Of a stretch of DNA of 64,000 nt, positions 53,603 through 62,437 are shown in pieces. Numbering within the stretch: position 1 is the first letter of the stretch; the number at the start of each line of letters is the position of its first letter. Location: positions 2,170,001-2,234,000 of the forward strand of contig NZ_JABMEG010000001.1 in assembly GCF_013179735.1 (NCBI RefSeq), read 5' to 3'. The translations under genes and the position numbers were made by a program. The notes below the pieces were generated by a model. It had not been told where the DNA came from. It saw only the letters and a list, made by a program, of their open reading frames with translations, and did no database searches. The DNA comes from Permianibacter fluminis. Lineage in GTDB: Bacteria; Pseudomonadota; Gammaproteobacteria; Enterobacterales; Permianibacteraceae.

Positions 53603-54847
53603 CTAGCGACCGCTCATGATGGCGATATAGTCCGTGCTCCACTGCGCGTAGGGCACACAATTGCCGTTCTGTGACACGCAGGCTTTGACCGGTGTGCGCC
53701 AGAATCTGATCTGGTCAAACTGATCCATGCCATTGGTCTTGCAACCATCTTTGCCGAGCAATTCGCTGGCATCGCAGGCCGCCGGCACGGCCGGCAACGA
53801 ACCGAACCAGGCCGAAACATCACCCTGTACTTTCGGATTCAGCGACCACTCCAACCACATATAAGCGCAGTTCGGGTGCTTGGCCTCGGCATGCAGCATG
53901 GTGGTGTCAGCCCAACCGGTAGCTCCTTCCTGCGGCACGACTGATGCGATGGTTTGGCCGTTGGCTTTCAGCGTGTTGACCTGATACGGCCACGAACCGG
54001 AAGCGACCACGCCTTCGTTGGTGAAGTCCTGCACTTGCAAGGTGGCGTCGTGCCAGTAGCGATGCACCAGCTGCTTTTGCTGACGCAGCAGAGCCAGCGC
54101 TTCGTTGTATTGCGCTTCGGTCAGTTCATACGGATCAACAATGCCGAGCGCCGGATTCTTGTGCATCAGATACAGCGCCGCATCGGCGATATGGATCGGG
54201 CCGTCAAAGGCCTGCACGCGGCCTTTGTTCGGTTTGCCATCGGGCAGATTTTGCGGCTCGAACACCACGCTCCAGCTGGTCGGCGGCGTTTTGAACACGC
54301 TGCTGTTGTACATCAGCACGTTCGGGCCCCATTGATACGGCGCGCCGTAATGCTGACCATCCACGGTGTGCCACGGCGCATTCTGCAAACGCGGATCGAT
54401 ATTTTTATAGGACGGAATCAAGTCGATATTGACCGGCTGGACTTTCTTGCCGGCAATCAGCCGCAGACTGGCATCACCGGACGCGGTGACCAAATCAAAC
54501 CCGCCCTGATTCATCAGCGACACCATTTCGTCGGACGAGCCGGCGGTTTTGATATTCACTTTGCAGCTGCTCTGGGTTTCGAAGGCGGTGACCCAGTCAT
54601 AGGCCTTGTCGGTTTCGCCGCGTTCGATGTAGCCGGGCCAGGCCAGGATGTCGACTTCGCCTTCACCGGCGCCGACCGAAGTCGGCAGGCTGCTGGCAGG
54701 GGCGACGGCGGCCGTGGTGGTGTCCGCCGGCGCCGGTGCCGGCTCTTCACTGCAGCCCGCCAGCAACGCTGCCAGTACCGCGGCGGTCAGTGCCGAACTG
54801 AACGAAAAACGACCAGGAACAGAAGGGAGTGCCAATTTACTAGACAT
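53603..54847 (-). CDS. ydcS: YdcS-like polyamine-binding lipoprotein
   Basis: This 414-residue protein is closely similar to Escherichia YdcS along its length: LAWPGYIERGETDKAYDWV, SSDEMVSLMNQGGFDLVTASG, APYQWGPNVLMYN, HIADAALYL, RYWHDATLQVQDF and TDYIAIMSGR at the end. It captures putrescine or a related polyamine for YdcTUV. YdcS has also been linked to polyhydroxybutyrate complexes in Escherichia. Unlike that protein, this one has a lipobox (LLAGC, Cys32), so it should be membrane-tethered. ATG 54847 has GGAGAAT eight bases upstream. It is the first gene of the operon. Confidence 0.93.
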   Translation of the reverse strand: MSSKLALPSVPGRFSFSSALTAAVLAALLAGCSEEPAPAPADTTTAAVAPASSLPTSVGAGEGEVDILAWPGYIERGETDKAYDWVTAFETQSSCKVNIKTAGSSDEMVSLMNQGGFDLVTASGDASLRLIAGKKVQPVNIDLIPSYKNIDPRLQNAPWHTVDGQHYGAPYQWGPNVLMYNSSVFKTPPTSWSVVFEPQNLPDGKPNKGRVQAFDGPIHIADAALYLMHKNPALGIVDPYELTEAQYNEALALLRQQKQLVHRYWHDATLQVQDFTNEGVVASGSWPYQVNTLKANGQTIASVVPQEGATGWADTTMLHAEAKHPNCAYMWLEWSLNPKVQGDVSAWFGSLPAVPAACDASELLGKDGCKTNGMDQFDQIRFWRTPVKACVSQNGNCVPYAQWSTDYIAIMSGR

Positions 54848-55108
54848 ACCGATTCTCCGTTGGGTGGCTGCCGACAGCCAGGATCGGCTGCACTGTTTTG
54901 GCAGGAATGCGTTATTTTTCTCAGGCAAAGTAGCCATTTTTGGGCAAAGAGAACGACACTGCAGAACGCCATTCCGGCGGTACGAAGGGCGCAGGGCCGC
55001 CAGCCGAAATGTTGAGGATATTAACCACTTGTCGGACAGCGCCGTCAACGCAGCCGTCCACTATTTCCATGCTGCGGAGCAGCAGAAGGGCACAGTCGAG
55101 CGTGTGAC
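54848..55108. promoter_or_regulatory. Upstream region of the ydcS operon and end of the msh cluster
   Basis: This 261-base gap must hold the ydcS promoter. It contains a direct repeat GGCAAAG at 54,924 and 54,943, 19 bases apart, which could be an operator. No terminator for mshQ is visible. Confidence 0.4.
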
Positions 55109-58100
55109 TCAGGGCACGACCGGCAATTGTTCGCGCCAGTAGATCACCCGGTCCGAGCCGCGATAGCGACCAAAGGTGGCCCGGGCTTTCGGGGCGTCAT
55201 CCTGTTGGCCGTCGTTATCCCAATCGAACTGCAACCAGCCCGGCAAGTCGGCGGCGTTGTATTGGATGTCGATGCTACCGCTGCTGCCATCGCTCGGTGC
55301 GCTCAATTGCAGCGTGCTGGTCAACGCGGCGCTGCCGCTCACCACAGTGGTAGCGCTGTTGGGTCGATTGATGCTGGTCACTGCCGGATTCAGGCCGCCG
55401 CTGACGGCGACCAGACTGGCGCGCGTTTTCAAATAATCCGTGCAGGAGTCGAGGCTATTTTTCTGCCAACGGGTGCCGTCGAAATATTCCAGTCGCAAGG
55501 GAATCGGCAACGCCAATTGCTCCGGTCCGTAAGCGTTTTCGAGCACCATGCGGCCGAGCCGAAATGCCCGGGCGACGGTGCTGTCGGTGCCGGTGGTGCT
55601 GTCAGCATCGGTTGCGGTGAGCGTGGCGATAATATTGACCGGCGCATTGTTGGCAGCCGTGTTGCCGAGGTTGTACAGGTATTGCAGCGTAGTCAGCGCG
55701 TTGCTGCTGATGCCGTTGACGAAGTTATAGGTGTCGGTCGCGGCGAGCTTGAACACGCCGTTGGCGGCCGGTGTCGCGGTCAGCGGCAAGCCGACGCCTT
55801 GCAAGCGGGCGTAACTGACGGGGACTCCGGCGGTGTCAATGACACTGCCGGAATAGTTCAGCGTGGTACCAGCCGGGCTCAGTGCATTGATGGCGCGAAT
55901 GCTGGCATTGAGCGGAATCGGCTGACCCGCTTTGCCGGTTGTCGTGCCGCCATCGGTGACACCGGCGTAAGTGAATTGACCGCTGCATGCCGCCAGATAA
56001 CTGGTGGTGTCGTCCAGCGTCACGACAAAGGCGTCCGGCACAAAACGGCCGAACACTGCACTGCGACTGGCGGCATTGGCATTCAATGCCGCGACATTGA
56101 CGCCGAGGTAGCTGCTGGTATTGGCCACACCAACGCGAAAACGGCCAACTTCACTCAGCGTTTGATTGGCGATGGTGGTCTGGCCGCCGCTGTTGATCGC
56201 CAATGCACTGACACCGAGCACACCATTGCTGATCTTGCTGGCTTCGACCATTGTTGAGGCCAGCGTGTAGCTGGTGGTCGCATCGGTAGTGCGAAAGTTT
56301 GGCGTCACCGCGTTATCGCAAAACGCCTCGTCGGTTTCGCTGTCGCTGACCCATTGCATTGCTTGCACCTGCAACGGAAAGCTGCGCCCTGCACGCTGAT
56401 ACACCGCGCAGCTGGCGATGGTATTGCAGCTAGCGGAGTAGGGCGTGGTTGGGCTGAGCAATTGCATCGGCCGCAGGCAGTAACCGGCGGGCAGGGAAAT
56501 GAAATTGCCGGCGCCGGCCAGCGCGACGCCGCTATCACCGGTGCCAGCGCTGCCGGTGTAGCTGGCGTTCAGCGTCATCTGACCGGCATCCGGATATTTC
56601 AATTCCATTTGCGCGACGCCGGAATTATTGAATGCCAGCGCGATATCGGTGCCGGGGCTGGCGGTCGCAATCGTCGTGAAGCCACCGGCCGCTGCCGGCC
56701 GCAGCGCAACGGTTTGCGTACCGGTATTGGGCGTGGCGTAAGACGAATAAAACTTCAGCGTCCGACTGACGTTCTGGAATGCCGGCACGCACAGCAGACC
56801 GTTGTCGCTTTTTCGCACCGCACTGACATTGAACAACCCGGACGGCTTGTTGGCGGTGACATTGGGCGCACTGATCAAAAAGCCGCTGTCGCTGAACAAC
56901 AGATTGCAGGCGATCTGCGTACCGCCGTTATAGCAGCGGTTGGTGGCCAGCGGCTTCAGTGCCGGGGTGCTGGCGGTGACATTCAACGCGACGGTGCCGG
57001 GCGTGCTTTGGGCAAGCGTCAACGTCGTGCTGCCGCCGGTAAAGCTAATCGGATTGCCACCACCCCAGGTGTTGGCCGGCGTCAGCGTTACCGTGGTCGA
57101 TCCGGTGTATTGGGTCGTGCAATTGCTGTCGAGGCAAGCCTGAATGGTGATCGATTCCGGATTGCAGGTCAGCGCCTGGCCATCAGTCAAAAACCGGAAA
57201 TGATCAATCTGCACACCGACCGGATTCAGGTCGGTGGCACAAACCGACAGCTCATCAATTTCATGGATGTTGTTGGAGCCGCCGGTCGAACCGGTCAGTG
57301 ACAAATAGAAATCATTGGGAATGGCGGTCTGGTTGGCGACGTTTTTGACATCGGCAATGCTCAGCAGCGTGGTGTAGCTGGTGCCGCCGGTGGTATCGCG
57401 TTCGATAGTGACCGGAATGGCGGTGTCGCTGCGGGCATCGATAGTGACGCGATAACGGTGACCGCTGGCTGGCGTGCCATCGACACCGGGGCTCAGCGTG
57501 TTGGTGGCGCCGAGACAGCGATAGCCGATGAGTCCGCTGCCGGAACCGCGCACCGAAACGCTGTCGGGTCGTAGCGTGCTGTTGTTGTTGCAACTGGCCG
57601 CCGGCGTACCGGAGCCGTTGCCGCGACCTTCACCGGTGTTGAGAAAATTGCCGTACTCATCCAGACCGACGCCGAGCCAGCCGCCGGCAAAACCGTTCTT
57701 TGAAGTCGCGGTGAGTTGGGCGTAACCGAGCGAGCCACCGTAACCGCCGGGCTGCGGCGTCACCGTGGCGTCGGACAAGATCACCGCAATACCGTCGGCG
57801 CCGTTGCCGCCGTAATCGTGCAACAGAAAGGACAACTGAACAAAGTTGCCGTCAGCGGGAAACAGCCGTTGCAGCGTGGCAGCAGTGGCAACGTTGCCGC
57901 TGGCATCGGTCATTCGCAACCGGTTGTTGACGATCACCGGCACGCCGAAACTGCCGTTGCTGGAGCTGGTGGCCCAGTCACTGCCAAGGCCGCTGCTGCG
58001 ATTGAAACTGTCACTGAAACAAACCTGTGAACTGGGGCTGATGATCAGCGTCGCTGCCAGCCAGGCATTGTTGCTGTAGGACGTCGCGGTCGTGCCGCTG

Positions 58101-58723
58101 CTGCCGGTATTGGCAGCGCGATAGAGCGCAGCGCCAGCAATGCCGTTGGCGGTGCCGCCGGTACTGTTGAACGACCATGCGGGGGAGCTGCTTGGACTGG
58201 CGTTGACGAAGGCGGTGTCGCCATCGGCGCCGGCAAACAGCGCCAGCACATAGCTGCCGTCATTGGCAACCGGGCGGGTCGGCGCGGTCGCGGTGGTGCC
58301 GGTGCCGCTGGCTACACCAAAGGCGGAGATTGGATTGACGGTGTCGGCACTGCGCAAGGCGATCATGCCGGCGACGGTGCGGGAATTCCCGGAGAACGTG
58401 AAGGTCTGTGAGCCGAGCCCGCCAGTGGGAATGAAGCGATAGAACACGTAATAGCGCGCGTTGCCGTTGGTTGTTGGGCCCAGCAGCACACTCCAGCCAC
58501 TCGGCGTCGTCACGGTAACGGAACTGCGCACGGCAATGTGGGTGATCAGCAAATCGCCGGCGGCACTGTTCACCGGCGGTACGATGGCGATGTTATTGAC
58601 GGCGGTGGTCTGGACATTGGTCCGGGTGTTGACATAGCTGACATCGGCCCAGCAGTCATCCGCTACCAATAGTGCCAGCAGTAGCGTGATCCAGATTGCC
58701 GATTTTGCCCACCATGCGCGCAT
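55109..58723 (-). CDS. mshQ: MSHA biogenesis protein MshQ with lectin-like domain
   Basis: This 1204-residue exported protein has a signal peptide ending CWA and a first beta-sandwich domain of about 200 residues. An L-type lectin-like domain follows (about 240-480; PGGYGGSLGYAQ, LGVGLDEYGNFLNTGEG). The DUF6701 region typical of MshQ runs to the C terminus (RFRVGVANTSSYLGVNV, GRFVPDAFVVT, GRMVLENAYGPE, LPLRLEYFDGTRW). It is likely a large surface or tip adhesin-like partner of the pilus. ATG 58723 has GAGGA upstream; a TTG at 58765 overlapping mshP is less likely. It is the last gene of the msh cluster here. Confidence 0.9.
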   Translation of the reverse strand: MRAWWAKSAIWITLLLALLVADDCWADVSYVNTRTNVQTTAVNNIAIVPPVNSAAGDLLITHIAVRSSVTVTTPSGWSVLLGPTTNGNARYYVFYRFIPTGGLGSQTFTFSGNSRTVAGMIALRSADTVNPISAFGVASGTGTTATAPTRPVANDGSYVLALFAGADGDTAFVNASPSSSPAWSFNSTGGTANGIAGAALYRAANTGSSGTTATSYSNNAWLAATLIISPSSQVCFSDSFNRSSGLGSDWATSSSNGSFGVPVIVNNRLRMTDASGNVATAATLQRLFPADGNFVQLSFLLHDYGGNGADGIAVILSDATVTPQPGGYGGSLGYAQLTATSKNGFAGGWLGVGLDEYGNFLNTGEGRGNGSGTPAASCNNNSTLRPDSVSVRGSGSGLIGYRCLGATNTLSPGVDGTPASGHRYRVTIDARSDTAIPVTIERDTTGGTSYTTLLSIADVKNVANQTAIPNDFYLSLTGSTGGSNNIHEIDELSVCATDLNPVGVQIDHFRFLTDGQALTCNPESITIQACLDSNCTTQYTGSTTVTLTPANTWGGGNPISFTGGSTTLTLAQSTPGTVALNVTASTPALKPLATNRCYNGGTQIACNLLFSDSGFLISAPNVTANKPSGLFNVSAVRKSDNGLLCVPAFQNVSRTLKFYSSYATPNTGTQTVALRPAAAGGFTTIATASPGTDIALAFNNSGVAQMELKYPDAGQMTLNASYTGSAGTGDSGVALAGAGNFISLPAGYCLRPMQLLSPTTPYSASCNTIASCAVYQRAGRSFPLQVQAMQWVSDSETDEAFCDNAVTPNFRTTDATTSYTLASTMVEASKISNGVLGVSALAINSGGQTTIANQTLSEVGRFRVGVANTSSYLGVNVAALNANAASRSAVFGRFVPDAFVVTLDDTTSYLAACSGQFTYAGVTDGGTTTGKAGQPIPLNASIRAINALSPAGTTLNYSGSVIDTAGVPVSYARLQGVGLPLTATPAANGVFKLAATDTYNFVNGISSNALTTLQYLYNLGNTAANNAPVNIIATLTATDADSTTGTDSTVARAFRLGRMVLENAYGPEQLALPIPLRLEYFDGTRWQKNSLDSCTDYLKTRASLVAVSGGLNPAVTSINRPNSATTVVSGSAALTSTLQLSAPSDGSSGSIDIQYNAADLPGWLQFDWDNDGQQDDAPKARATFGRYRGSDRVIYWREQLPVVP

Positions 58724-58766
58724 TGCTGTCCTCAACGCTCCGTCAGTTTTGATCCCGTTAGCCAAC

Positions 58767-59246
58767 TCAATTCACCAGATTGTGCGCCGCGACCTGAACA
58801 ACGCGACTGGCGCGCAAGTTGCCCGCCGTGCAAGTGGCGGTGCTGGTCAGGGTGTAATGGGTGTCGGCGTTGACCACTTGACTGCTGCACACCAGATTGA
58901 CGGCACAATTGTTGAAACCGGATCCGGTCAAGGTCTGGTTGATGCCAGCACCGCCGGTGCAAGCGCTTACGGCGGCGTTGATCGGGAACAATCGCATCAT
59001 GCCCGCCTGGGCGCCGCTGTCAGCGGCGAGAAACGCGCGCGCCGACAAAGCCTCCTGGGCAACGCTGAGATTGCCGATGGCGATCGTCCGGTACAGTACC
59101 GCCGCCAGCAAGCCGAGCACCACCAAAATAAATAATGCCAATGGCAGCGAGAATCCGCGCGGCGTGTTTTGGCAGCGAAGCAGCGCGTGCGTTGTTACGA
59201 ATTTGGTGTGCGCCGCTGTCGGCAGCGTAGCGAAATCAGGGCACAT
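58767..59246 (-). CDS. mshP: MSHA biogenesis protein MshP
   Basis: This 159-residue pilin-like protein has a long leader of about 31 residues, then GFSLPLALFILVVLGLLAAVLYRTI. The prepilin cut site is G/F, and Pro replaces the usual Glu5 neighbourhood, as in MshP/PilX-like minor pilins. It has four Cys in the C-terminal half. The start overlaps the mshO end by 11 bases. Its position between mshO and mshQ confirms the call. Confidence 0.88.
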   Translation of the reverse strand: MCPDFATLPTAAHTKFVTTHALLRCQNTPRGFSLPLALFILVVLGLLAAVLYRTIAIGNLSVAQEALSARAFLAADSGAQAGMMRLFPINAAVSACTGGAGINQTLTGSGFNNCAVNLVCSSQVVNADTHYTLTSTATCTAGNLRASRVVQVAAHNLVN

Positions 59247-60036
59247 TGCGGATCAACACCTCGTGTGCGTAACGCAGGGTTTCCGTGCCGGCGCTGAGCC
59301 GCAGCTGCAGGCTCAGCACGGCATTGCGTTCGAGTGAGCCACTGGTATAGCGAAAGGCGGTGTTGCTGACATCGCTGACCTGGACATTTTCGGCCAGCAG
59401 CGTGCCGCCACTCAAATCGTTTTTGGTTGGTTGAACAACCGTGCTGGCGTAGCCGGTGTAGCGGCGGATCTGGTTGGCAGCAGTGACACAAAAACTGACC
59501 GGGGCACCGACAATGAAAAGGCGCCGGCCCGGTGAGCTGCGCGGAAATTGTTTGGCCGCCGTCAGCGTGATGCTGACCATGTTGTTGGCATCCGGCGCGC
59601 CCACACTGGCAATGCCGGCCGTCGCGAGTGGGCTTGGCCCATACATGTCGGAGCTGCTGCCATTGCCGGTCAGCAGAGGCATCACCGACAACGACCAGCT
59701 GCCAGCGGGCAGCGTAAACGCCGCGGCAGTAACGGTGCTGCTGGCACTGGTCAGTGGCAGATCAACATAGGTGCTGCCGAGTTGTACCGGCCGAAACTCG
59801 ACGCAATCGCCATCGCTGGTGACGCGGATGCTGTTGGGCAGGGCATTGCGCAGTTCCCGGCTCAGACGTTCAACGGCAAAGCGGGCGCTGGCGCTGAGCT
59901 CGGCGCGCAAATTGGCTTCGACGTACTGGCGTATGCTGGTGGTGTAAATGGAAATGAGACCAACGCCAATGACGCCCAGTATGGCGATGACAATCACCAG
60001 TTCAATCAACGTGTAACCGCGTGCGCGCGTGACCAT
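59236..60036 (-). CDS. mshO: MSHA biogenesis protein MshO (minor pilin)
   Basis: This 266-residue minor pilin starts with the short leader MVTRARG and then YTLIELVIVIAILGVIGVGL, a normal type IV prepilin helix with Glu5. The size and order (after mshD, before mshP) fit MshO, the PilW/GspJ-like subunit. It overlaps mshD by one base and mshP by eleven. It is probably part of the pilus-tip priming complex. Confidence 0.9.
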   Translation of the reverse strand: MVTRARGYTLIELVIVIAILGVIGVGLISIYTTSIRQYVEANLRAELSASARFAVERLSRELRNALPNSIRVTSDGDCVEFRPVQLGSTYVDLPLTSASSTVTAAAFTLPAGSWSLSVMPLLTGNGSSSDMYGPSPLATAGIASVGAPDANNMVSITLTAAKQFPRSSPGRRLFIVGAPVSFCVTAANQIRRYTGYASTVVQPTKNDLSGGTLLAENVQVSDVSNTAFRYTSGSLERNAVLSLQLRLSAGTETLRYAHEVLIRNVP

Positions 60037-60608
60037 CAGAAGTTGCCCCGGTACGCGGCAAAGACAAAGCTGCCACCGATCGGCGCGGTCACTGTCACCG
60101 TGATTTTTTTCAGCGCCGGTTGCAGCAGGCCGAAACCGGCGTTGAAATCGCTACCAGCGTAGCCGACGCTGATTTGCACCCGGAAGCCGTCGTAATTGCT
60201 TTGCGCGGTACCGAGCGCATTGATGGGCGGCGACTCATTCAGGCCGTGATAATCATCGACATCATCATAGTTGGCGCGGGTTTCGCCGGCTTCGGCACCG
60301 AGTGTGACGGTGCAGGCAGGCTGGCCGGTTTCACCGCAGCGGGTGACGCCGCCCGAGGCATTGTTTTCGTCAAAGCGCTTGCTGAGAATTTCATCCAGAT
60401 AGGCTTGCGCCAATGTTGCGGCGCGCATGCTGACAATGGGGTCGGCGCTGTTGCGGCTGGCGGTCAACAAACCAACACCGAGCGCGGTCAGGGCAATAGC
60501 GGTGACCACGATCGTGACGATCAATTCGATCAGACTGAAGCCGGTCGACGTTTTGCCAAGCCGGCCGCGCGGTTCAACAGGCATGGGCGTATCCACTGGC
60601 TTCGACAC
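60036..60608 (-). CDS. mshD: MSHA biogenesis protein MshD (minor pilin)
   Basis: This 190-residue prepilin has a 23-residue leader ending in G, then FSLIELIVTIVVTAIALTALG with Glu5. One Cys pair (CGETGQPAC) lies near residue 94. It resembles the GspI/PilV-like MshD subunit. GTG 60608 is used, overlapping mshC by 35 bases; ATG 60584 gives a shorter leader and is possible. Its place between mshC and mshO supports the call. Confidence 0.87.
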   Translation of the reverse strand: MSKPVDTPMPVEPRGRLGKTSTGFSLIELIVTIVVTAIALTALGVGLLTASRNSADPIVSMRAATLAQAYLDEILSKRFDENNASGGVTRCGETGQPACTVTLGAEAGETRANYDDVDDYHGLNESPPINALGTAQSNYDGFRVQISVGYAGSDFNAGFGLLQPALKKITVTVTAPIGGSFVFAAYRGNF

Positions 60609-61026
60609 AGACTTGCCAGCTGTCGCTGGCCGTCAGCACAAACGTGGTGGCACTGGCGTTGCCAAGCCCGTCGTAGGTCAGGGTTGTGGTCGGGCTCAAG
60701 CTGACATCACTGGGCAGTGCGCGTGGGTAGTTGCCACCGCCTTCCGGCAGCGACAAATTAACGCCATCCGCAGTGATGCTGTAACTGTTGCTGGTCGGCA
60801 CAAAACGGATGGCGCGGGTGGCGTCGGACATGGCCAGCTGCTGGGCATAGCGCAGCGCCGCCAACACCTCGTCGCGCGCGGCGCGGGCGGCCACATCGCT
60901 GCTGCGGGGCAAGCGCGGCAACACGGTCACCGCCAGAATGCCGAGCAGGATCATGACAATCACCAGCTCCAACATGGAAAAGGCAGCTACCCGGGGGAGC
61001 TGCCTTTTCGGTGGCGTACCTGGCAC
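60574..61026 (-). CDS. mshC: MSHA biogenesis protein MshC (GspH-like minor pilin)
   Basis: This 150-residue prepilin-like protein has a basic leader (PGTPPKRQLPRVAA) and the helix FSMLELVIVMILLGILAVTVLP with Glu5. The residue before the presumed cut is Ala, not the near-invariant Gly. The body has the GspH/MshC pattern: AARAARDEVLAALRYAQQLAMSDATR. It ends with a Cys pair (CVEASGYAHAC). GTG 61026 is the only suitable start. Gene order mshA-C-D supports the call. Confidence 0.85.
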   Translation of the reverse strand: MPGTPPKRQLPRVAAFSMLELVIVMILLGILAVTVLPRLPRSSDVAARAARDEVLAALRYAQQLAMSDATRAIRFVPTSNSYSITADGVNLSLPEGGGNYPRALPSDVSLSPTTTLTYDGLGNASATTFVLTASDSWQVCVEASGYAHAC

Positions 61027-61045
61027 GGGGTAAGCCTGCGCTAAT

Positions 61046-61564
61046 TTAGCAACCGGTGGTGGTTTGGGTAATCACCGGTGCGGCACCCGGACCGGCGGCA
61101 GAGGCATACACCAGTTGGCAGCTGGCCGGTGTCGTTGCCTTGGTCAGCTGGATGGTGCCGGTACCGGCATTCACGGTGAAATCCGATGCCGGATTCAAGG
61201 TCAGCAGGCTGGTGATATTGGCAGTGGTCGGGTAGCCGTACACCACATCAAAACCGGCCTCGCCGGCATCACCGGTATCACCATCATTGTTCAAATCCAG
61301 ATCGATGTCGCCGGTTGCGCCGAGCTGGCCGGCAATGGCGGCCTTGGCATAGACCATGGTTGCCGCACTGCGCATTGAGGCATCAACGCCCTGCAGCACG
61401 GCCTTGTTGGCATCGCCTTTCAGATTGACGAACAGCGGTGCGGCGGTGGCGGCCAAAATGCCTAGGATCACCAGCACGACGATTAGTTCGATCAAGGTGA
61501 AGCCCTGTTGTCTATTGGTGAACTGCTGATTATTGGTGAGCTGCTGCTTACCTGTAAATTTCAT
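61046..61564 (-). CDS. mshA: MSHA major pilin MshA
   Basis: This 172-residue prepilin is the likely major subunit of the pilus. The leader is 21 residues long with repeated Gln-Gln and Thr-Asn (QQLTNNQQFTNRQQG), and the cut is at G/F before FTLIELIVVLVILGILAATAAP. The conserved PLFVNLKGDANKAVLQGVDASMRSAATMVYAKA follows as in MshA, and a C-terminal disulfide loop is formed by C...GC. ATG 61564 has TGGAGTG eight bases upstream, which excludes longer forms. A 257-base leader region lies upstream. I see no separate mshB, so this could also be called MshB-like; order and sequence favour MshA. Confidence 0.88.
   Translation of the reverse strand: MKFTGKQQLTNNQQFTNRQQGFTLIELIVVLVILGILAATAAPLFVNLKGDANKAVLQGVDASMRSAATMVYAKAAIAGQLGATGDIDLDLNNDGDTGDAGEAGFDVVYGYPTTANITSLLTLNPASDFTVNAGTGTIQLTKATTPASCQLVYASAAGPGAAPVITQTTTGC
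61513..61548. repeat. 18-bp imperfect tandem duplication in the mshA leader-peptide codons
   Basis: TATTGGTGAACTGCTGAT (61,513-61,530) is followed by TATTGGTGAGCTGCTGCT (61,531-61,548), differing at three positions. It is in frame and encodes the two QQ..TN copies of the prepilin leader. Confidence 0.85.
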
Positions 61565-61821
61565 GGAAAACACTCCAGTCAAAGCGGATGGGATAGCCGA
61601 GTTTGTTTCCCTTACGGCGCTGCCGAGGCCCATACCTACACCGGCGGCGGTATCACTGCTTTTGTCCATCCGGCCATTTTGCTGCGTCGGCGGTACGGAC
61701 CAATCCCTCGTGATGCCATAAAGCGTAGGCCGAAATGGCACGATTCGCCAGTCAGGTATTCTCAATTGCTGCGGGCGCTGCGTGCCCTGCAAGCCAGTCG
61801 AGTCGGTACCGGTCCAGCGGT
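61565..61821 (-). promoter_or_regulatory. Long leader region upstream of mshA
   Basis: This 257-base stretch separates mshF-like from mshA and should contain the strong pilin promoter. It is open to translation in frame with mshA, but the upstream codons have no pilin features. Segments CGGATGG (about 61,666-61,672) and CCATCCG (about 61,584-61,591, read on the minus strand) could close a long-range stem. I recognise no known riboswitch. Confidence 0.4.
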
Positions 61822-62421
61822 TCAGAACTGGACGTCTGCATTGACCTCGCCGGTGTCCGGAAAGTAGCGAATCGTCATCTCGCCGGCGCGCAGGTAGCGA
61901 TAGCTGCAGCCCAGACCCCGCTGCGCATCAAACAGGGTTTGCACCCGAAAATCGGCCTCGCCAACAATGGCCGCTGACGGCGGCAGACCACCGAGCAGGC
62001 CGTACCACAGCGACAGGCAGTCGCGGGTTTGCAGCGGCCGTTGTTCGGCGGCCTGCCAGTCGCTGCCAATCGGATAACCCTGTTCGTTCAAATCCAGGCT
62101 GCCATTGCCGAAGCCAGCGACATCAATGAATTGCGCCAGATGGCCCGTGTGCACAGTGCGGTTGGCGGTATGCGCAATCAACTGATGCTTGGCCGCGACC
62201 AGTGTCAGGCTGTCGCGAAATGCAACGGCCGTTTGCCGGACCACGGTTTCATGGGCGAATTTCAAACTGCCACCAATGCTCGGCAAAATCGCGTACACCA
62301 CCGCAGCCAAAATCATGACTACCAAGGCAAACTCCAGCAGTGAAAATCCCGACTGGGGTTTCAACGCGCGCTTCGATTGGCGTTTCGTTTGCTGCTGCCC
62401 CGTGCCGCGGTGTTTGCTCAT
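61822..62421 (-). CDS. mshF: MshF-like pilin-related protein
   Basis: This 199-residue protein has a basic leader of 24 residues (SKHRGTGQQQTKRQSKRALK) and then SGFSLLEFALVVMILAAVVYAILP, a prepilin-type helix with Glu5. The C-terminal part is globular with two Cys (DCLSLWYG, GLGCSYRY). It lies 16 bases after mshG and before mshA, which is the mshF position in vibrio and shewanella clusters (mshE-G-F, then A/B). Sequence similarity to MshF is weaker than for the other msh genes, so MshB-like is a possible alternative. Confidence 0.65.
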   Translation of the reverse strand: MSKHRGTGQQQTKRQSKRALKPQSGFSLLEFALVVMILAAVVYAILPSIGGSLKFAHETVVRQTAVAFRDSLTLVAAKHQLIAHTANRTVHTGHLAQFIDVAGFGNGSLDLNEQGYPIGSDWQAAEQRPLQTRDCLSLWYGLLGGLPPSAAIVGEADFRVQTLFDAQRGLGCSYRYLRAGEMTIRYFPDTGEVNADVQF

Positions 62422-62437
62422 TGCTGGTCAATTCTGC

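Noticed and set aside
54848-55048. Longer form of the YdcS-like protein
   Set aside because: The extension would hide the lipoprotein signal, and the internal ATG has a good ribosome binding site.
61565-61821. c-di-GMP riboswitch upstream of mshA
   Set aside because: Pieces such as GACGCA and GGCCGG occur, but the conserved core and pairing order of the GEMM-I motif are not present.
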